From assembly GCA_046496815.1 (NCBI GenBank), contig JAWOGN010000100.1, positions 1 to 10,948 on the forward strand: a stretch of 10,948 nucleotides of DNA, written 5' to 3'. Origin of the DNA: JAWOGN01 sp046496815. GTDB taxonomy: Bacteria > Desulfobacterota > DSM-4660 > Desulfatiglandales > Desulfatiglandaceae. The position numbers were made by a program, and so were the translations under genes. A model generated the notes under the pieces. It searched no databases. It was not told the DNA's origin and saw nothing but the letters and a program-made list of their open reading frames with translations. This document shows, one piece after another, positions 1 to 6,179 of the stretch (the stretch's first letter is position 1; each line of letters starts with the position of its first letter).

Positions 1-294
1 GCGGATCTCTCCGGACCGAAAATCCGGATCGGCGAACTGTCCCGGGAGCCCATCGAACTGAAGGCCGATCGCAGGGTCACATTGAGCACGGAAGATGTTG
101 TAGGAGATGCGGCCAGGATATCGGTGAGCTTTTCCCGATTGCCCCAGGCGGTAAGACCGGGAAACATGCTTTTTCTGAATGACGGGTATATTCAGCTCGA
201 GGTGAAGGAGGTGAGAAAGAAGGAGGTGAGAGGGAAGGAGGTGGCGCGCAACATGGTGGTGGGAGGCGAACTCAGATCCCGCCAGGGAATTTAG
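1..294 (+). pseudogene. pyk: Pyruvate kinase, internal fragment truncated by mobile element
   Basis: Frame 1 is open from the first base and reads ADLSGPKIRIGELS, the A-to-B domain junction typical of pyruvate kinase (D-L-x-GP-K-I-R-x-G). It continues with the B-domain signature LPQAVRPGNMLFLNDGYIQLEV and then VVGGELRSRQGI. In intact enzymes this point is followed at once by NLPG and return to the catalytic barrel. Here the frame instead hits TAG at 292-294, inside the left end of the mobile element. Only 97 residues are visible of a protein usually about 470-590 long. The start lies left of the window, and the catalytic K-270-type and Mg-binding residues of the second half are missing. None of the three forward frames after 950 resembles the remainder. 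The product cannot be an active kinase unless the other half is reached elsewhere. Family call is strong; loss of function is inferred. Confidence 0.88.
204..244 (+). repeat. 15-bp tandem repeat inside pyk
   Basis: The block GAAGGAGGTGAGA occurs at 204-216 and again at 219-231, and its first ten bases, GAAGGAGGTG, recur at 234-243. The period is therefore 15 bp. It stays in frame and encodes KEVRK-KEVRG-KEVAR in the B domain of pyruvate kinase. Each unit contains AAGGAGGTG, a close match to the Shine-Dalgarno consensus, although no start codon is appropriately used here. Confidence 0.75.
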
Positions 295-318
295 GGTCAC
301 ATCTTAAATATTAACTAT
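292..318 (+). repeat. Left terminal inverted repeat, copy 1
   Basis: This 27-bp end pairs with 923-949 with one mismatch. It overlaps the TAA stop (304-306) of the transposase remnant and also supplies the TAG that ends the pyk frame at 292-294. Confidence 0.85.
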
Positions 319-864
319 CAGGCCCCGGAGCTTTTTCAACCTCGCTGTCAGACGTCTGGATTTCGCAGCCTCTTGGGACATATGCTTGTATCTCATCGTA
401 ATCCCGGCACCCGAAATACCTCCAAAATAAGCCCCTAAAATCCGGGCGCTCTCTTTGGTCAAATCACGCGCAAGATAGAGCGCCGTATCCCGGGCCAGGT
501 TCCCCTTCCGCCCCTTTTCAAAAATCTCCGCCCGCGTGCATCCAAATTCGGCTCCCACAATGTCAATAATGGTTTCAACCGGTATGGACCTTTTCAGATC
601 TGTCAGTTGGGAAATTTCCTTGGGGTCTTCTCGGGGATCAACGAACGTCTCCTTCACCCATTTGACAACCCCCCCGCTACCCAGAATGACCCCACTTGTC
701 ACTGCCTTTTCAGGGTTTTCAAGCGTTGCAGGATCCACCTTCTCCACAAACCCCCGGTATCGTTGTTTGGCTTCTCTGTCTTTCCGAGCAAACTGCGACA
801 AAAGCCATTGCGTTTCAAGCCACTCAGGCCGCTTGGCCTATTCTATTCTCAGGGGTCTGGCCAT
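304..864 (-). pseudogene. REP-associated tyrosine transposase (RAYT), catalytic domain deleted
   Basis: From ATG at 864 the minus strand reads MARPLRIE, the standard N-terminus of RAYT/Y1-type transposases. It then reads TAG (840-838) followed without frame change by AKRPEWLETQWLLSQFARKD, which belongs well past the catalytic domain. The stretch that should hold the HUH motif and nucleophilic Tyr is absent, so an internal deletion joined the two ends; the stop sits at the junction. The remaining C-terminal part resembles DnaA domain IV (ETIIDIVGAEFGCTRAEIF, then ARDTALYLARDLT and ARILGAYFGG), as in many RAYTs. The open frame from 801 begins with TTG, not ATG, with no clear ribosome site, so expression of this 165-residue remnant is doubtful. 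Family call rests on sequence memory and fits well. Confidence 0.8.
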
Positions 865-894
865 AGGCGTATGGATCTGTGAAATATTTTTTCC

Positions 895-923
895 AGAATA
901 GGAGGATGGAAGGGAAATGTCAA
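895..923 (-). promoter_or_regulatory. Promoter inside the RAYT element
   Basis: On the minus strand, TTGACA (923-918) is followed after exactly 17 bases by TATTCT (900-895), a good sigma-70 pair, about 30 bp before the MARPLRIE start codon. The -35 box abuts the right inverted repeat. It would transcribe the transposase remnant and continue antisense into pyk. Confidence 0.6.
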
Positions 924-949
924 TAGTTAATATTTAAGATCTGACCCTA
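923..949 (-). repeat. Right terminal inverted repeat, copy 1
   Basis: These 27 bp are the reverse complement of 292-318 except for one base. Sequence immediately outside (950 onward) shows no similarity to the left flank, so the element boundary is sharp. Confidence 0.82.
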
Positions 950-1010
950 TGAGGTACTCTTGGTTGTCTGGGCATGGAGAGGCGTTGTTCCATATCTGCC
1001 CATTCGTCAA

Positions 1011-1027
1011 GTTGGTTTGGAACCAAC
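1011..1027 (-). other. Small hairpin downstream of dctM
   Basis: GTTGGTT (1011-1017), a 3-base loop, then AACCAAC (1021-1027) form a perfect 7-bp stem 50 bp past the dctM stop codon. It lacks a U-tract on the minus strand, so it is not a convincing intrinsic terminator. The surrounding 950-1076 stretch holds no other recognisable feature. Confidence 0.25.
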
Positions 1028-1076
1028 GCACTCTTTCACCCTTTCACAATTCCACGGGAGGCCATCAGCTGTCGGA

Positions 1077-2366
1077 TCAACCACCCAACGCAATGCGCGG
1101 TAGAAACAAGGCAATATCGGGAACAGCGATCAGGATGATCGTTGCCAGGATCAGTATGAGGATAAACGGTAAAGCATGACCAATGACCTCAAGATATGGC
1201 CGCCGGAAAATGAGCTGGGCGGTAAATATGTCACATCCGAACGGCGGTGTTGCCGAACCGATGGCGGCCTGCAGCGTCACCAGAGTTCCCAACAAAATGG
1301 GATCCACACCCGCGTTGACCACATAAGGCTGAAAAATCGGACTCAATATAAAGATGGCGACGATGGGATCAACAAACATGCAGGCGACAAAATACACGAC
1401 AACCACAATGGCAATCACCCGCAGCATCGATGGATCGCCTCCGAATAGAGGCGGCAAAAGCTGCTGCGGAATCTGCATAAAGCCGATCATCCATGAAAAC
1501 GCCTGCCCGGCGCCGACCAGAATAAAGACGACACCGGTAATCACTCCGGTCTGAAGAAAAGAGTCAATAATTCGACTCAGTGTCAGGCTTCTGTAGACGA
1601 CGGTCTCCAGAAACAACGCATAGAACACAGAGGCGGCGGCGGCTTCCGTCGGGCTGAAATACCCGGCATAGATTCCGCCGACGATAATTACCGGAAATCC
1701 CATGACCGGAAGCCCGTCCTTGATCGCTGCCATTCGCTCGGCCCAGCTCGCTTTGGGCAGCACCTCGACTTTTTTGGCCTTGGAATAGAAATAACAGTAA
1801 ATCGAAAACATCACCAGGATCAGCAGCCCCGGGAAGACACCGGCAAGAAACAGCATTCCGATGGAGGTGCTGGTGGCGACTCCGTAAACGATGAACCCGA
1901 TACTCGGTGGGATCAGAAAAGCGATATCGCTGGAGTTAATAATCAATCCCAGGGTAAAGGAGCTCGGGTATCCCGCCTCCAGAAGCATCGGGCGCATGGT
2001 CCCGCCGATGGCGGCGACGGTTGCCTGCGTAGACCCGGATACCGCACCGAACAGCGTGCAGCTAGCATTGGTCGTTATCGACAGTCCTCCCGGAAGATGG
2101 CCGACAAAGGCCTTGATCATCTTTATCAATCGGCCGGCAGATGTCCCGGAGGTGATAATGCTGGCTGAAAGAATAAACATCGGCACACACACCAGTGCCG
2201 GCGGTGTTACCCCGGTAATCACCTGCTGGACCATGGTCGTAACCAGTTTCGGCGCGAAGTCAGGCATGTAAACATACACATACAGTATCAAAGAACCCAG
2301 AAGGGTTACCATAAAGGGGAATCCGAACAACAACATGAACGTCAGACTTATTCCAAAAAGTGTCAT
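1077..2366 (-). CDS. dctM: TRAP transporter large membrane subunit, DctM type
   Basis: This is the 12-13 helix subunit that carries the sodium-coupled transport path of a tripartite ATP-independent periplasmic (TRAP) transporter in the inner membrane. The 429-residue length is normal for the family. Family landmarks are GAVSGSTQATVAAIGG (108-122) with the preceding LPGGLSITTNASC, IPPSIGFIVYG (152-162), GGIYAGYFSPTEAAAASVFYA (230-250) and GSATPPFGCDIF (370-381). Hydrophobic spans fill most of the chain. Its ATG overlaps the TGA of the DctQ gene as ATGA, which implies translational coupling and 1:1 production. No terminator follows clearly; the next minus-strand sequence is the mobile element. 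Family assignment is firm. The substrate cannot be told from this subunit. Confidence 0.95.
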   Translation of the reverse strand: MTLFGISLTFMLLFGFPFMVTLLGSLILYVYVYMPDFAPKLVTTMVQQVITGVTPPALVCVPMFILSASIITSGTSAGRLIKMIKAFVGHLPGGLSITTNASCTLFGAVSGSTQATVAAIGGTMRPMLLEAGYPSSFTLGLIINSSDIAFLIPPSIGFIVYGVATSTSIGMLFLAGVFPGLLILVMFSIYCYFYSKAKKVEVLPKASWAERMAAIKDGLPVMGFPVIIVGGIYAGYFSPTEAAAASVFYALFLETVVYRSLTLSRIIDSFLQTGVITGVVFILVGAGQAFSWMIGFMQIPQQLLPPLFGGDPSMLRVIAIVVVVYFVACMFVDPIVAIFILSPIFQPYVVNAGVDPILLGTLVTLQAAIGSATPPFGCDIFTAQLIFRRPYLEVIGHALPFILILILATIILIAVPDIALFLPRIALGG

Positions 2367-2947
2367 AACGCTGCTCCCCCAATCTCTTCATCTTCGTATT
2401 CGCTTTGCTGGTCCGGCGATTGCCAGGGTTCCTTCTCGGTAAAATTCTTGATGATCGTTCGGATGTACTGAATGCACGCCAGGCCGAATCCGACGGGAAT
2501 AATCACATAAAACGTCCATTTCGGCACTCTCAGCGCAGGGGTCACATGCCCCATATCCATCGCGTTCATCAAATATTTGTAGGAAAACCAGGTCATGATC
2601 CCCATCACAACGGCGCTGACAATTGAAATGATAATGATAAACACCTTCTCCATTTTTTGGGGCATCACGTCCAAAAAGGCACCCATTCGGATATGCCGCG
2701 CTTTTCTGACCGCATAGCTCACGCCGGTGAAGGTAGCCAGCATCACAAGGAACTTGGACACCTCTTCGGCAAAATAAATGCTTTGAAAAAACGTGCGGGC
2801 AAAAACATTGGTCATCAGCAGAACAGCGAGTGACGCAACGCAGAAAACCAGAATCGACACTTCAATTGCATTGACCATGGAACCGATATGCCGGTTCAGC
2901 TGCTGGAAAAAGGTCACCGCTTTTTGTTCGTCGTTTTTCTGTTTCAT
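2363..2947 (-). CDS. dctQ: TRAP transporter small membrane subunit, DctQ type
   Basis: The 194-residue protein has four predicted membrane helices (about 28-50, 63-81, 101-122, 143-165). It also has the DctQ signature AEEVSKFLVMLATFTGVSYAVRKARHIRM (60-88), with the conserved acidic E-E and the R-K-x-x-H-I motif. It pairs with DctM to form the membrane complex that docks the periplasmic binding protein. The tail after helix 4 is long and acidic (residues 173-190). The ATG at 2947 is preceded by AGAGG within the gap after dctP. The start codon lies in a potential stem (see 2941-2967). The gene ends in an ATGA overlap with dctM. Confidence 0.93.
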   Translation of the reverse strand: MKQKNDEQKAVTFFQQLNRHIGSMVNAIEVSILVFCVASLAVLLMTNVFARTFFQSIYFAEEVSKFLVMLATFTGVSYAVRKARHIRMGAFLDVMPQKMEKVFIIIISIVSAVVMGIMTWFSYKYLMNAMDMGHVTPALRVPKWTFYVIIPVGFGLACIQYIRTIIKNFTEKEPWQSPDQQSEYEDEEIGGAAL

Positions 2948-2967
2948 GGCTTGGCCTCTGATGAAAC
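2941..2967 (-). promoter_or_regulatory. Possible stem covering the dctQ start codon
   Basis: GTTTCAT (2941-2947, which on the minus strand is the dctQ start ATGAAAC) is the exact reverse complement of ATGAAAC (2961-2967). The loop of 13 bases contains the AGAGG ribosome site. In the mRNA the 7-bp stem would hide the start codon. Function is inferred and the stem is modest. Confidence 0.35.
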
Positions 2968-2976
2968 AGTTGGAGA

Positions 2977-3003
2977 CACTGCAGCGCTCATTTTGCTGCA
3001 GTG
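2977..3003 (-). promoter_or_regulatory. Intercistronic hairpin between dctP and dctQ
   Basis: CACTGCAGC (2977-2985) and GCTGCAGTG (2995-3003) form a perfect 9-bp stem with a 9-base loop, in the 71-bp gap between the dctP stop and the dctQ start. There is no U-tract. Stem-loops at this position are known in other dctPQM operons. They are thought to protect the upstream mRNA or attenuate downstream expression, giving more binding protein than membrane subunits. The structure is seen directly; the role is inferred. Confidence 0.65.
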
Positions 3004-3018
3004 CCTCAACCCAGCAGT

Positions 3019-4068
3019 CTATTTAATGCTTAAGGCTTTTTTTGCATTTTCAATGTCTTTCAGGAGCGCATCAAGCATTGCCTGGGAGCCTTTACCCCCG
3101 ATTTCGGTATATTTGGGATATACCGTTTCAGCCGCTGCCTTGAATTCGGCAATGGCCGCGTCATCCAGTACGGTGAACTTTAGCCCGGGTTTGGCTTTTT
3201 TCATTTTTTCCATGTCAGCGGCATTTTTTTCGGTGATCCATTTGCCGGCGGGTATGATGGCATCGATCCAGAAATTGCGAATCTCATGCTGAACTTCTTC
3301 CGGCAGGTTATCAAAGAATTTTTGATTGACTGTGGGAATTCCAATAAACGGCTCGCTTTTCAGCTGGGTGCCGTAGTCCTGTACTTCATAGAACTTCATG
3401 CTGTAGATCGCAAAAAGCGGGTTGACCTGCGCATCAATCAGTCCCATCTGCAGTCCGCTGTAAACCTCACCGTAGTCCATGGGCGTCGGGGCAGCTCCAT
3501 AAGCCCTGTAGTCTTCCACCAGAAGTTTGGAAGACATCAGACGCACTTTGAGACCTTTCATGTCTTGCAGCGAATTGATCGCCCTTTTGGAAGTCACCCA
3601 CTGCCATCCTTCAAACATAATCGAAAGCGGCACCAGGCCTTTTTCTCTGAAAGCCTTTTCCATCAGCGGCATGAACTCGCCGTTTCTGGCCATCCAGGCC
3701 AGGACTTCCGGCACTTTTTCGGTCGGAAACAGATAGTTCAGCGCCAAGACCTGGGCCTGGGGAACGAAAGAGCTGATCCAGGCATAATCCGAAAAAACAT
3801 ACTCCACGACGCCCAGCTGGCAAAGCTCATTGATATCGCCGAGCGCCCCCAGCGTCCCATAAGGATACACATCGACTTCAATCTTTCCGCCCGACCATTC
3901 TTTCATGTGATCGGAGAAATTTATGGCCCAGACGGTCATAAAATCGCCTTCGATCTCTTCCGATGCCAGGCGCGCCTTGATCGCCTTTCCCTTGTACTCC
4001 GCTCCGGTCGCAACACCGACGCCAATCAACAGCATCAAGATTACGATTATACTCAATACCTTTTTCAT
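3019..4068 (-). CDS. dctP: TRAP transporter periplasmic binding protein, DctP type
   Basis: The 349-residue protein captures the substrate in the periplasm and delivers it to DctQM. A typical signal peptide, MKKVLSIIVILMLLIGVGV, ends near ATGA|EYKG (cleavage after about residue 23). The family core MKGLKVRLMSSKL (170-182) carries the conserved Arg176, which usually binds a substrate carboxylate. It is followed by the D-Y-x-E-V-Y-S-G-L-Q-x-G-x-I-D-A stretch (198-213) diagnostic of DctP. I chose ATG 4068 because AAAGGAG lies 7 bases ahead and it gives a canonical signal peptide. An in-frame ATG at 4128 (leader MKSKYPLFFKPISRNERSLI) has an even stronger ribosome site and is a real alternative; a GTG at 4143 is less likely. 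Substrate probably an organic acid or zwitterion; unproven. Confidence 0.93.
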   Translation of the reverse strand: MKKVLSIIVILMLLIGVGVATGAEYKGKAIKARLASEEIEGDFMTVWAINFSDHMKEWSGGKIEVDVYPYGTLGALGDINELCQLGVVEYVFSDYAWISSFVPQAQVLALNYLFPTEKVPEVLAWMARNGEFMPLMEKAFREKGLVPLSIMFEGWQWVTSKRAINSLQDMKGLKVRLMSSKLLVEDYRAYGAAPTPMDYGEVYSGLQMGLIDAQVNPLFAIYSMKFYEVQDYGTQLKSEPFIGIPTVNQKFFDNLPEEVQHEIRNFWIDAIIPAGKWITEKNAADMEKMKKAKPGLKFTVLDDAAIAEFKAAAETVYPKYTEIGGKGSQAMLDALLKDIENAKKALSIK

Positions 4069-4127
4069 AATAAGACTCCTTTCGTTTCTTGAGATTGGTT
4101 TAAAAAACAGCGGGTACTTACTTTTCA

Positions 4128-4140
4128 TATCACCTCCTTT
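4128..4140 (-). promoter_or_regulatory. Consensus ribosome binding site spanning the M20 gene stop
   Basis: On the minus strand AAAGGAGGTGATATG runs through the last codons and TGA stop of the M20 amidohydrolase and reaches an ATG (4128) one base after the stop. That ATG is in frame with dctP, 60 bases before the conventional start. The near-perfect anti-Shine-Dalgarno match suggests translational coupling between the hydrolase and the binding protein. Confidence 0.55.
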
Positions 4141-5344
4141 CACGCCTAAGAAATTTTAAGGTCTCCGCATATTTGAAAAAATTCAACGCGCCTTTCACAT
4201 GCATCGCAACGCCGCCGGGCAATGTATCCTCATCAATTTTGAAACACGGGTTGTGGTGCGATACATTGGTGCCCTTCTTTTCGTTTCCCGTGCCAAGGAA
4301 CATGAACACGCCCGGCACCCTTGCGCTGAACTCGGAAAAATCCTCGCTGGCCATGGTCTGATTTCCGATGATGCACTTTTCATCATCAAACACTTCTTTG
4401 GCGGTGTTCCTGGCTATATTTACCATTTCTTCGTCATTGATCAGCGGGATGTTTTCATGAACGATGTCGATCTCACAGATGCAGCGATGGGTTTTGCAAA
4501 CCTGTTCGACGATTCTGATGAACCTTTCGGTGGGCTGCTCTTCACTGTCGGGACCGCCCGGGTAAAGAAACCGGATGGAGCCTTCCAAATCGACTTTTTC
4601 GGGAATGATATTGCTTTTGGTGCCGCCGGCGATTTTACCAAACATGATAATCGTGGATTTCAAGTTGCTGATCTCCCGGGTTTGGATCACTTGGACGGTT
4701 TGAATTACATTGGCAGCGGCTATAACCGGATCCACCGCATCCTCCGGCACGCCGGTGTGGCCTCCTTTGCCATGAATCTTAACCTTGAAAACATCCAGGC
4801 CGCCCATGACCGGACCGGGCGTAATGGCAATTTTGCCCGACGCCACCGGCGTCCAGATATGGATCCCCATTACCGCATCGACTGCGGGATTTTCGAGAAC
4901 CCCATCCTCAACCATGTGGATGGCGCCGGCGATTTCCTCATTGGGCTGAAAAACGAACTTGACGGCCCCGGAGATATCGTCTCTATTTTCAGACAGGATT
5001 TTGGCGGCCACCAGCAACATGGCCATATGGGCGTCATGCCCGCAGGCGTGCATGACGCCGGTGTTTTGCGACTTATAGTCAAACTCGTTTTCTTCGCTGA
5101 TCGGCAATGCGTCCATATCCGCTCGTAGCATCAGCACCGGTCCGGACTTTGCACCTTCGAGCAGCGCAACAACCCCCGTGCGGGTCATGCGGCGGGTAGT
5201 AATTGCCAGTTTATTGAGATAGTTCTCTATGGTCTCGGCGGTGCGATATTCTTTGAATCCAAGCTCGGGATACCGGTGAAAATCGCGCCGTAAATCAATA
5301 AGTTCGCTGTTCAGCTCTTCAATCCGCTTTTTCAAGCGATCCAT
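4130..5344 (-). CDS. M20-family (M20D) metal-dependent amidohydrolase
   Basis: Cytoplasmic hydrolase of the N-acyl-amino-acid / hippurate / indole-acetyl-amino-acid group. The 404-residue length is normal. The N-terminal RRDFHRYPELGFKEYRT (19-35) is the hallmark of M20D. The metal site is complete: Cys101 and His103 in MHACGHDAH, Glu136/Glu137 in QPNEE, His162 in GIHIW and His364 in SHHNP. The dimerisation domain starts about residue 183 with KIHGKGGHTGVPEDAVDP (189-206). ATG 5344 has GGAG 8 bases ahead. It lies directly before dctP and 28 bp after the racemase-like gene, so the imported compound is probably its substrate or the precursor of it. It could equally release an acyl or carbamoyl group. 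General annotation as an N-acyl-amino-acid hydrolase is safe; the exact bond cleaved is not known. Confidence 0.9.
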   Translation of the reverse strand: MDRLKKRIEELNSELIDLRRDFHRYPELGFKEYRTAETIENYLNKLAITTRRMTRTGVVALLEGAKSGPVLMLRADMDALPISEENEFDYKSQNTGVMHACGHDAHMAMLLVAAKILSENRDDISGAVKFVFQPNEEIAGAIHMVEDGVLENPAVDAVMGIHIWTPVASGKIAITPGPVMGGLDVFKVKIHGKGGHTGVPEDAVDPVIAAANVIQTVQVIQTREISNLKSTIIMFGKIAGGTKSNIIPEKVDLEGSIRFLYPGGPDSEEQPTERFIRIVEQVCKTHRCICEIDIVHENIPLINDEEMVNIARNTAKEVFDDEKCIIGNQTMASEDFSEFSARVPGVFMFLGTGNEKKGTNVSHHNPCFKIDEDTLPGGVAMHVKGALNFFKYAETLKFLRRERR

Positions 5345-5372
5345 TTTTATACTCCGTCATCCCAACGGGCTT

Positions 5373-6104
5373 TTAAATAAATCCGGTATATCGCCGTTTG
5401 ACCACGGCCGAAAAGACAAAATTGATCATGGTAATGTAGTCGAACACCGGCAAATTCACGGCTTCCTGAACGGCCGCGCCATATGGCGGCAGGAGACTGC
5501 ACTCCAGCAAAATCGCCCGGACCTGCGGTTTTTGAACAACCATGTCGCGGGCGACAATGACCACTTCTTTTTCGACAGCCTCAGCATCCAGCTTGCCGGT
5601 TTCTTCAATTCCAAACCGGTAGAACTGCCGGCTATCCTCCAGTCCGCCGATGACCAGATTGCTGGCGTCGGACACGCCGACCGCTGCTAGCAAATCGGCA
5701 TTAAGGCTCCTTGAATCGGCCGTAATAACGCCCACCTTCGCATCCGCACCGATCAGAATCGAAATAAAGGGAATCTGCAGCAGGCTCGACAGAAACACGG
5801 GAACGTCGAGCTCGCGGGCGAGTTTTTGCTGGTGAATCCCCATGAACCCGCAATCTCCCGTCACGGCGCGCACCCCCTGTTGCACCAACTCCCGGGCAGC
5901 TCGACGCAGATCTTCATACACCGAGGGATCCTTGCTCAATGCCCGCTGCACGCTGAAACCCTTGACTACTTGAAACCTTACCGGAAACGCATAGGTGGTG
6001 GCGTTGCCGACATCTCCGGGGATAAACGGCACCGATGTTTCGAGCAGCAGAATGCCGATCGCCTCTCCGGCGCTTACCTGTCCTTTTTGCGTGCTATAAA
6101 TCAC
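5373..6104 (-). CDS. Aspartate/glutamate/hydantoin racemase superfamily protein
   Basis: The 243-residue protein has two catalytic-type cysteines in the expected places: Cys85 in VTGDCGFMGIHQ and Cys202 in LLECSLLPPYG. This is the pair that performs two-base proton transfer at an amino acid alpha carbon in Asp/Glu racemases and hydantoin racemases; related members are maleate isomerase and arylmalonate decarboxylase. The region VPVFLSSLLQ (101-110) and GVITADSRSL (125-134) fit the two-lobed fold. The start is GTG at 6104; no earlier in-frame start exists before the TGA at 6125-6123, and only a weak AGGG lies ahead. In ectoine clusters EutA belongs to this same superfamily, which makes the M24 gene next door notable. 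Substrate is unknown; racemase versus isomerase or decarboxylase cannot be decided from sequence alone, though two cysteines favour racemase. Confidence 0.82.
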   Translation of the reverse strand: MIYSTQKGQVSAGEAIGILLLETSVPFIPGDVGNATTYAFPVRFQVVKGFSVQRALSKDPSVYEDLRRAARELVQQGVRAVTGDCGFMGIHQQKLARELDVPVFLSSLLQIPFISILIGADAKVGVITADSRSLNADLLAAVGVSDASNLVIGGLEDSRQFYRFGIEETGKLDAEAVEKEVVIVARDMVVQKPQVRAILLECSLLPPYGAAVQEAVNLPVFDYITMINFVFSAVVKRRYTGFI

Positions 6105-6179
6105 GGCTAACCCTGTTACGCATCACCAGAGCTCCGGGCTCACATCCGGGTACGGTGAACTATTTTCTATGAAGTCCTT

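Larger units (their letters stand above)
292..949 (-). mobile_element. Internally deleted RAYT element with 27-bp terminal inverted repeats
   Basis: The 658-bp unit is bounded by a 27-bp inverted repeat. The left end (292-318) starts TAGGGTCACATCTTAAAT and the right end (923-949), read on the minus strand, starts TAGGGTCAGATCTTAAAT; only the ninth base differs. Inside are a minus-strand promoter, the first codons of a REP-associated tyrosine transposase and its C-terminal part, but not the catalytic domain. The left 272 bp (from 286) recur at 10677-10948 with two mismatches. No target-site duplication is visible: outer flanks are CCAGGGAATT on the left and TGAGGTACTC on the right. The structure is that of a non-autonomous derivative which would need a full-length transposase supplied in trans. 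Confidence 0.82.

Noticed and set aside
82..294. Separate small + strand gene of 70 codons
   Set aside because: The frame is open upstream to base 1 and the translation is continuous pyruvate kinase, so this is not an independent gene.
536..901. Forward-strand open frames within the mobile element
   Set aside because: They oppose the transposase remnant, whose minus-strand frame matches RAYT N- and C-terminal parts.
1011..1027. Intrinsic terminator for the operon
   Set aside because: The 7-bp stem has no U-tract in the direction of transcription.
3286..4092. Forward-strand open frame of 268 codons opposite dctP
   Set aside because: The translated product resembles no family and lies fully antisense to a clear TRAP binding protein.
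4199..5128. Long forward-strand open frame (309 codons) opposite the M20 gene
   Set aside because: It is the antisense shadow of a well-matched amidohydrolase, with no family resemblance of its own; the real gene has a complete metal site and a ribosome site.
6105..6179. Riboswitch or operator in the 75-bp gap before the racemase-like gene
   Set aside because: Only short GC-rich partial repeats (CCCGG, GAGC/GCTC) are present; no stable or recognisable structure.
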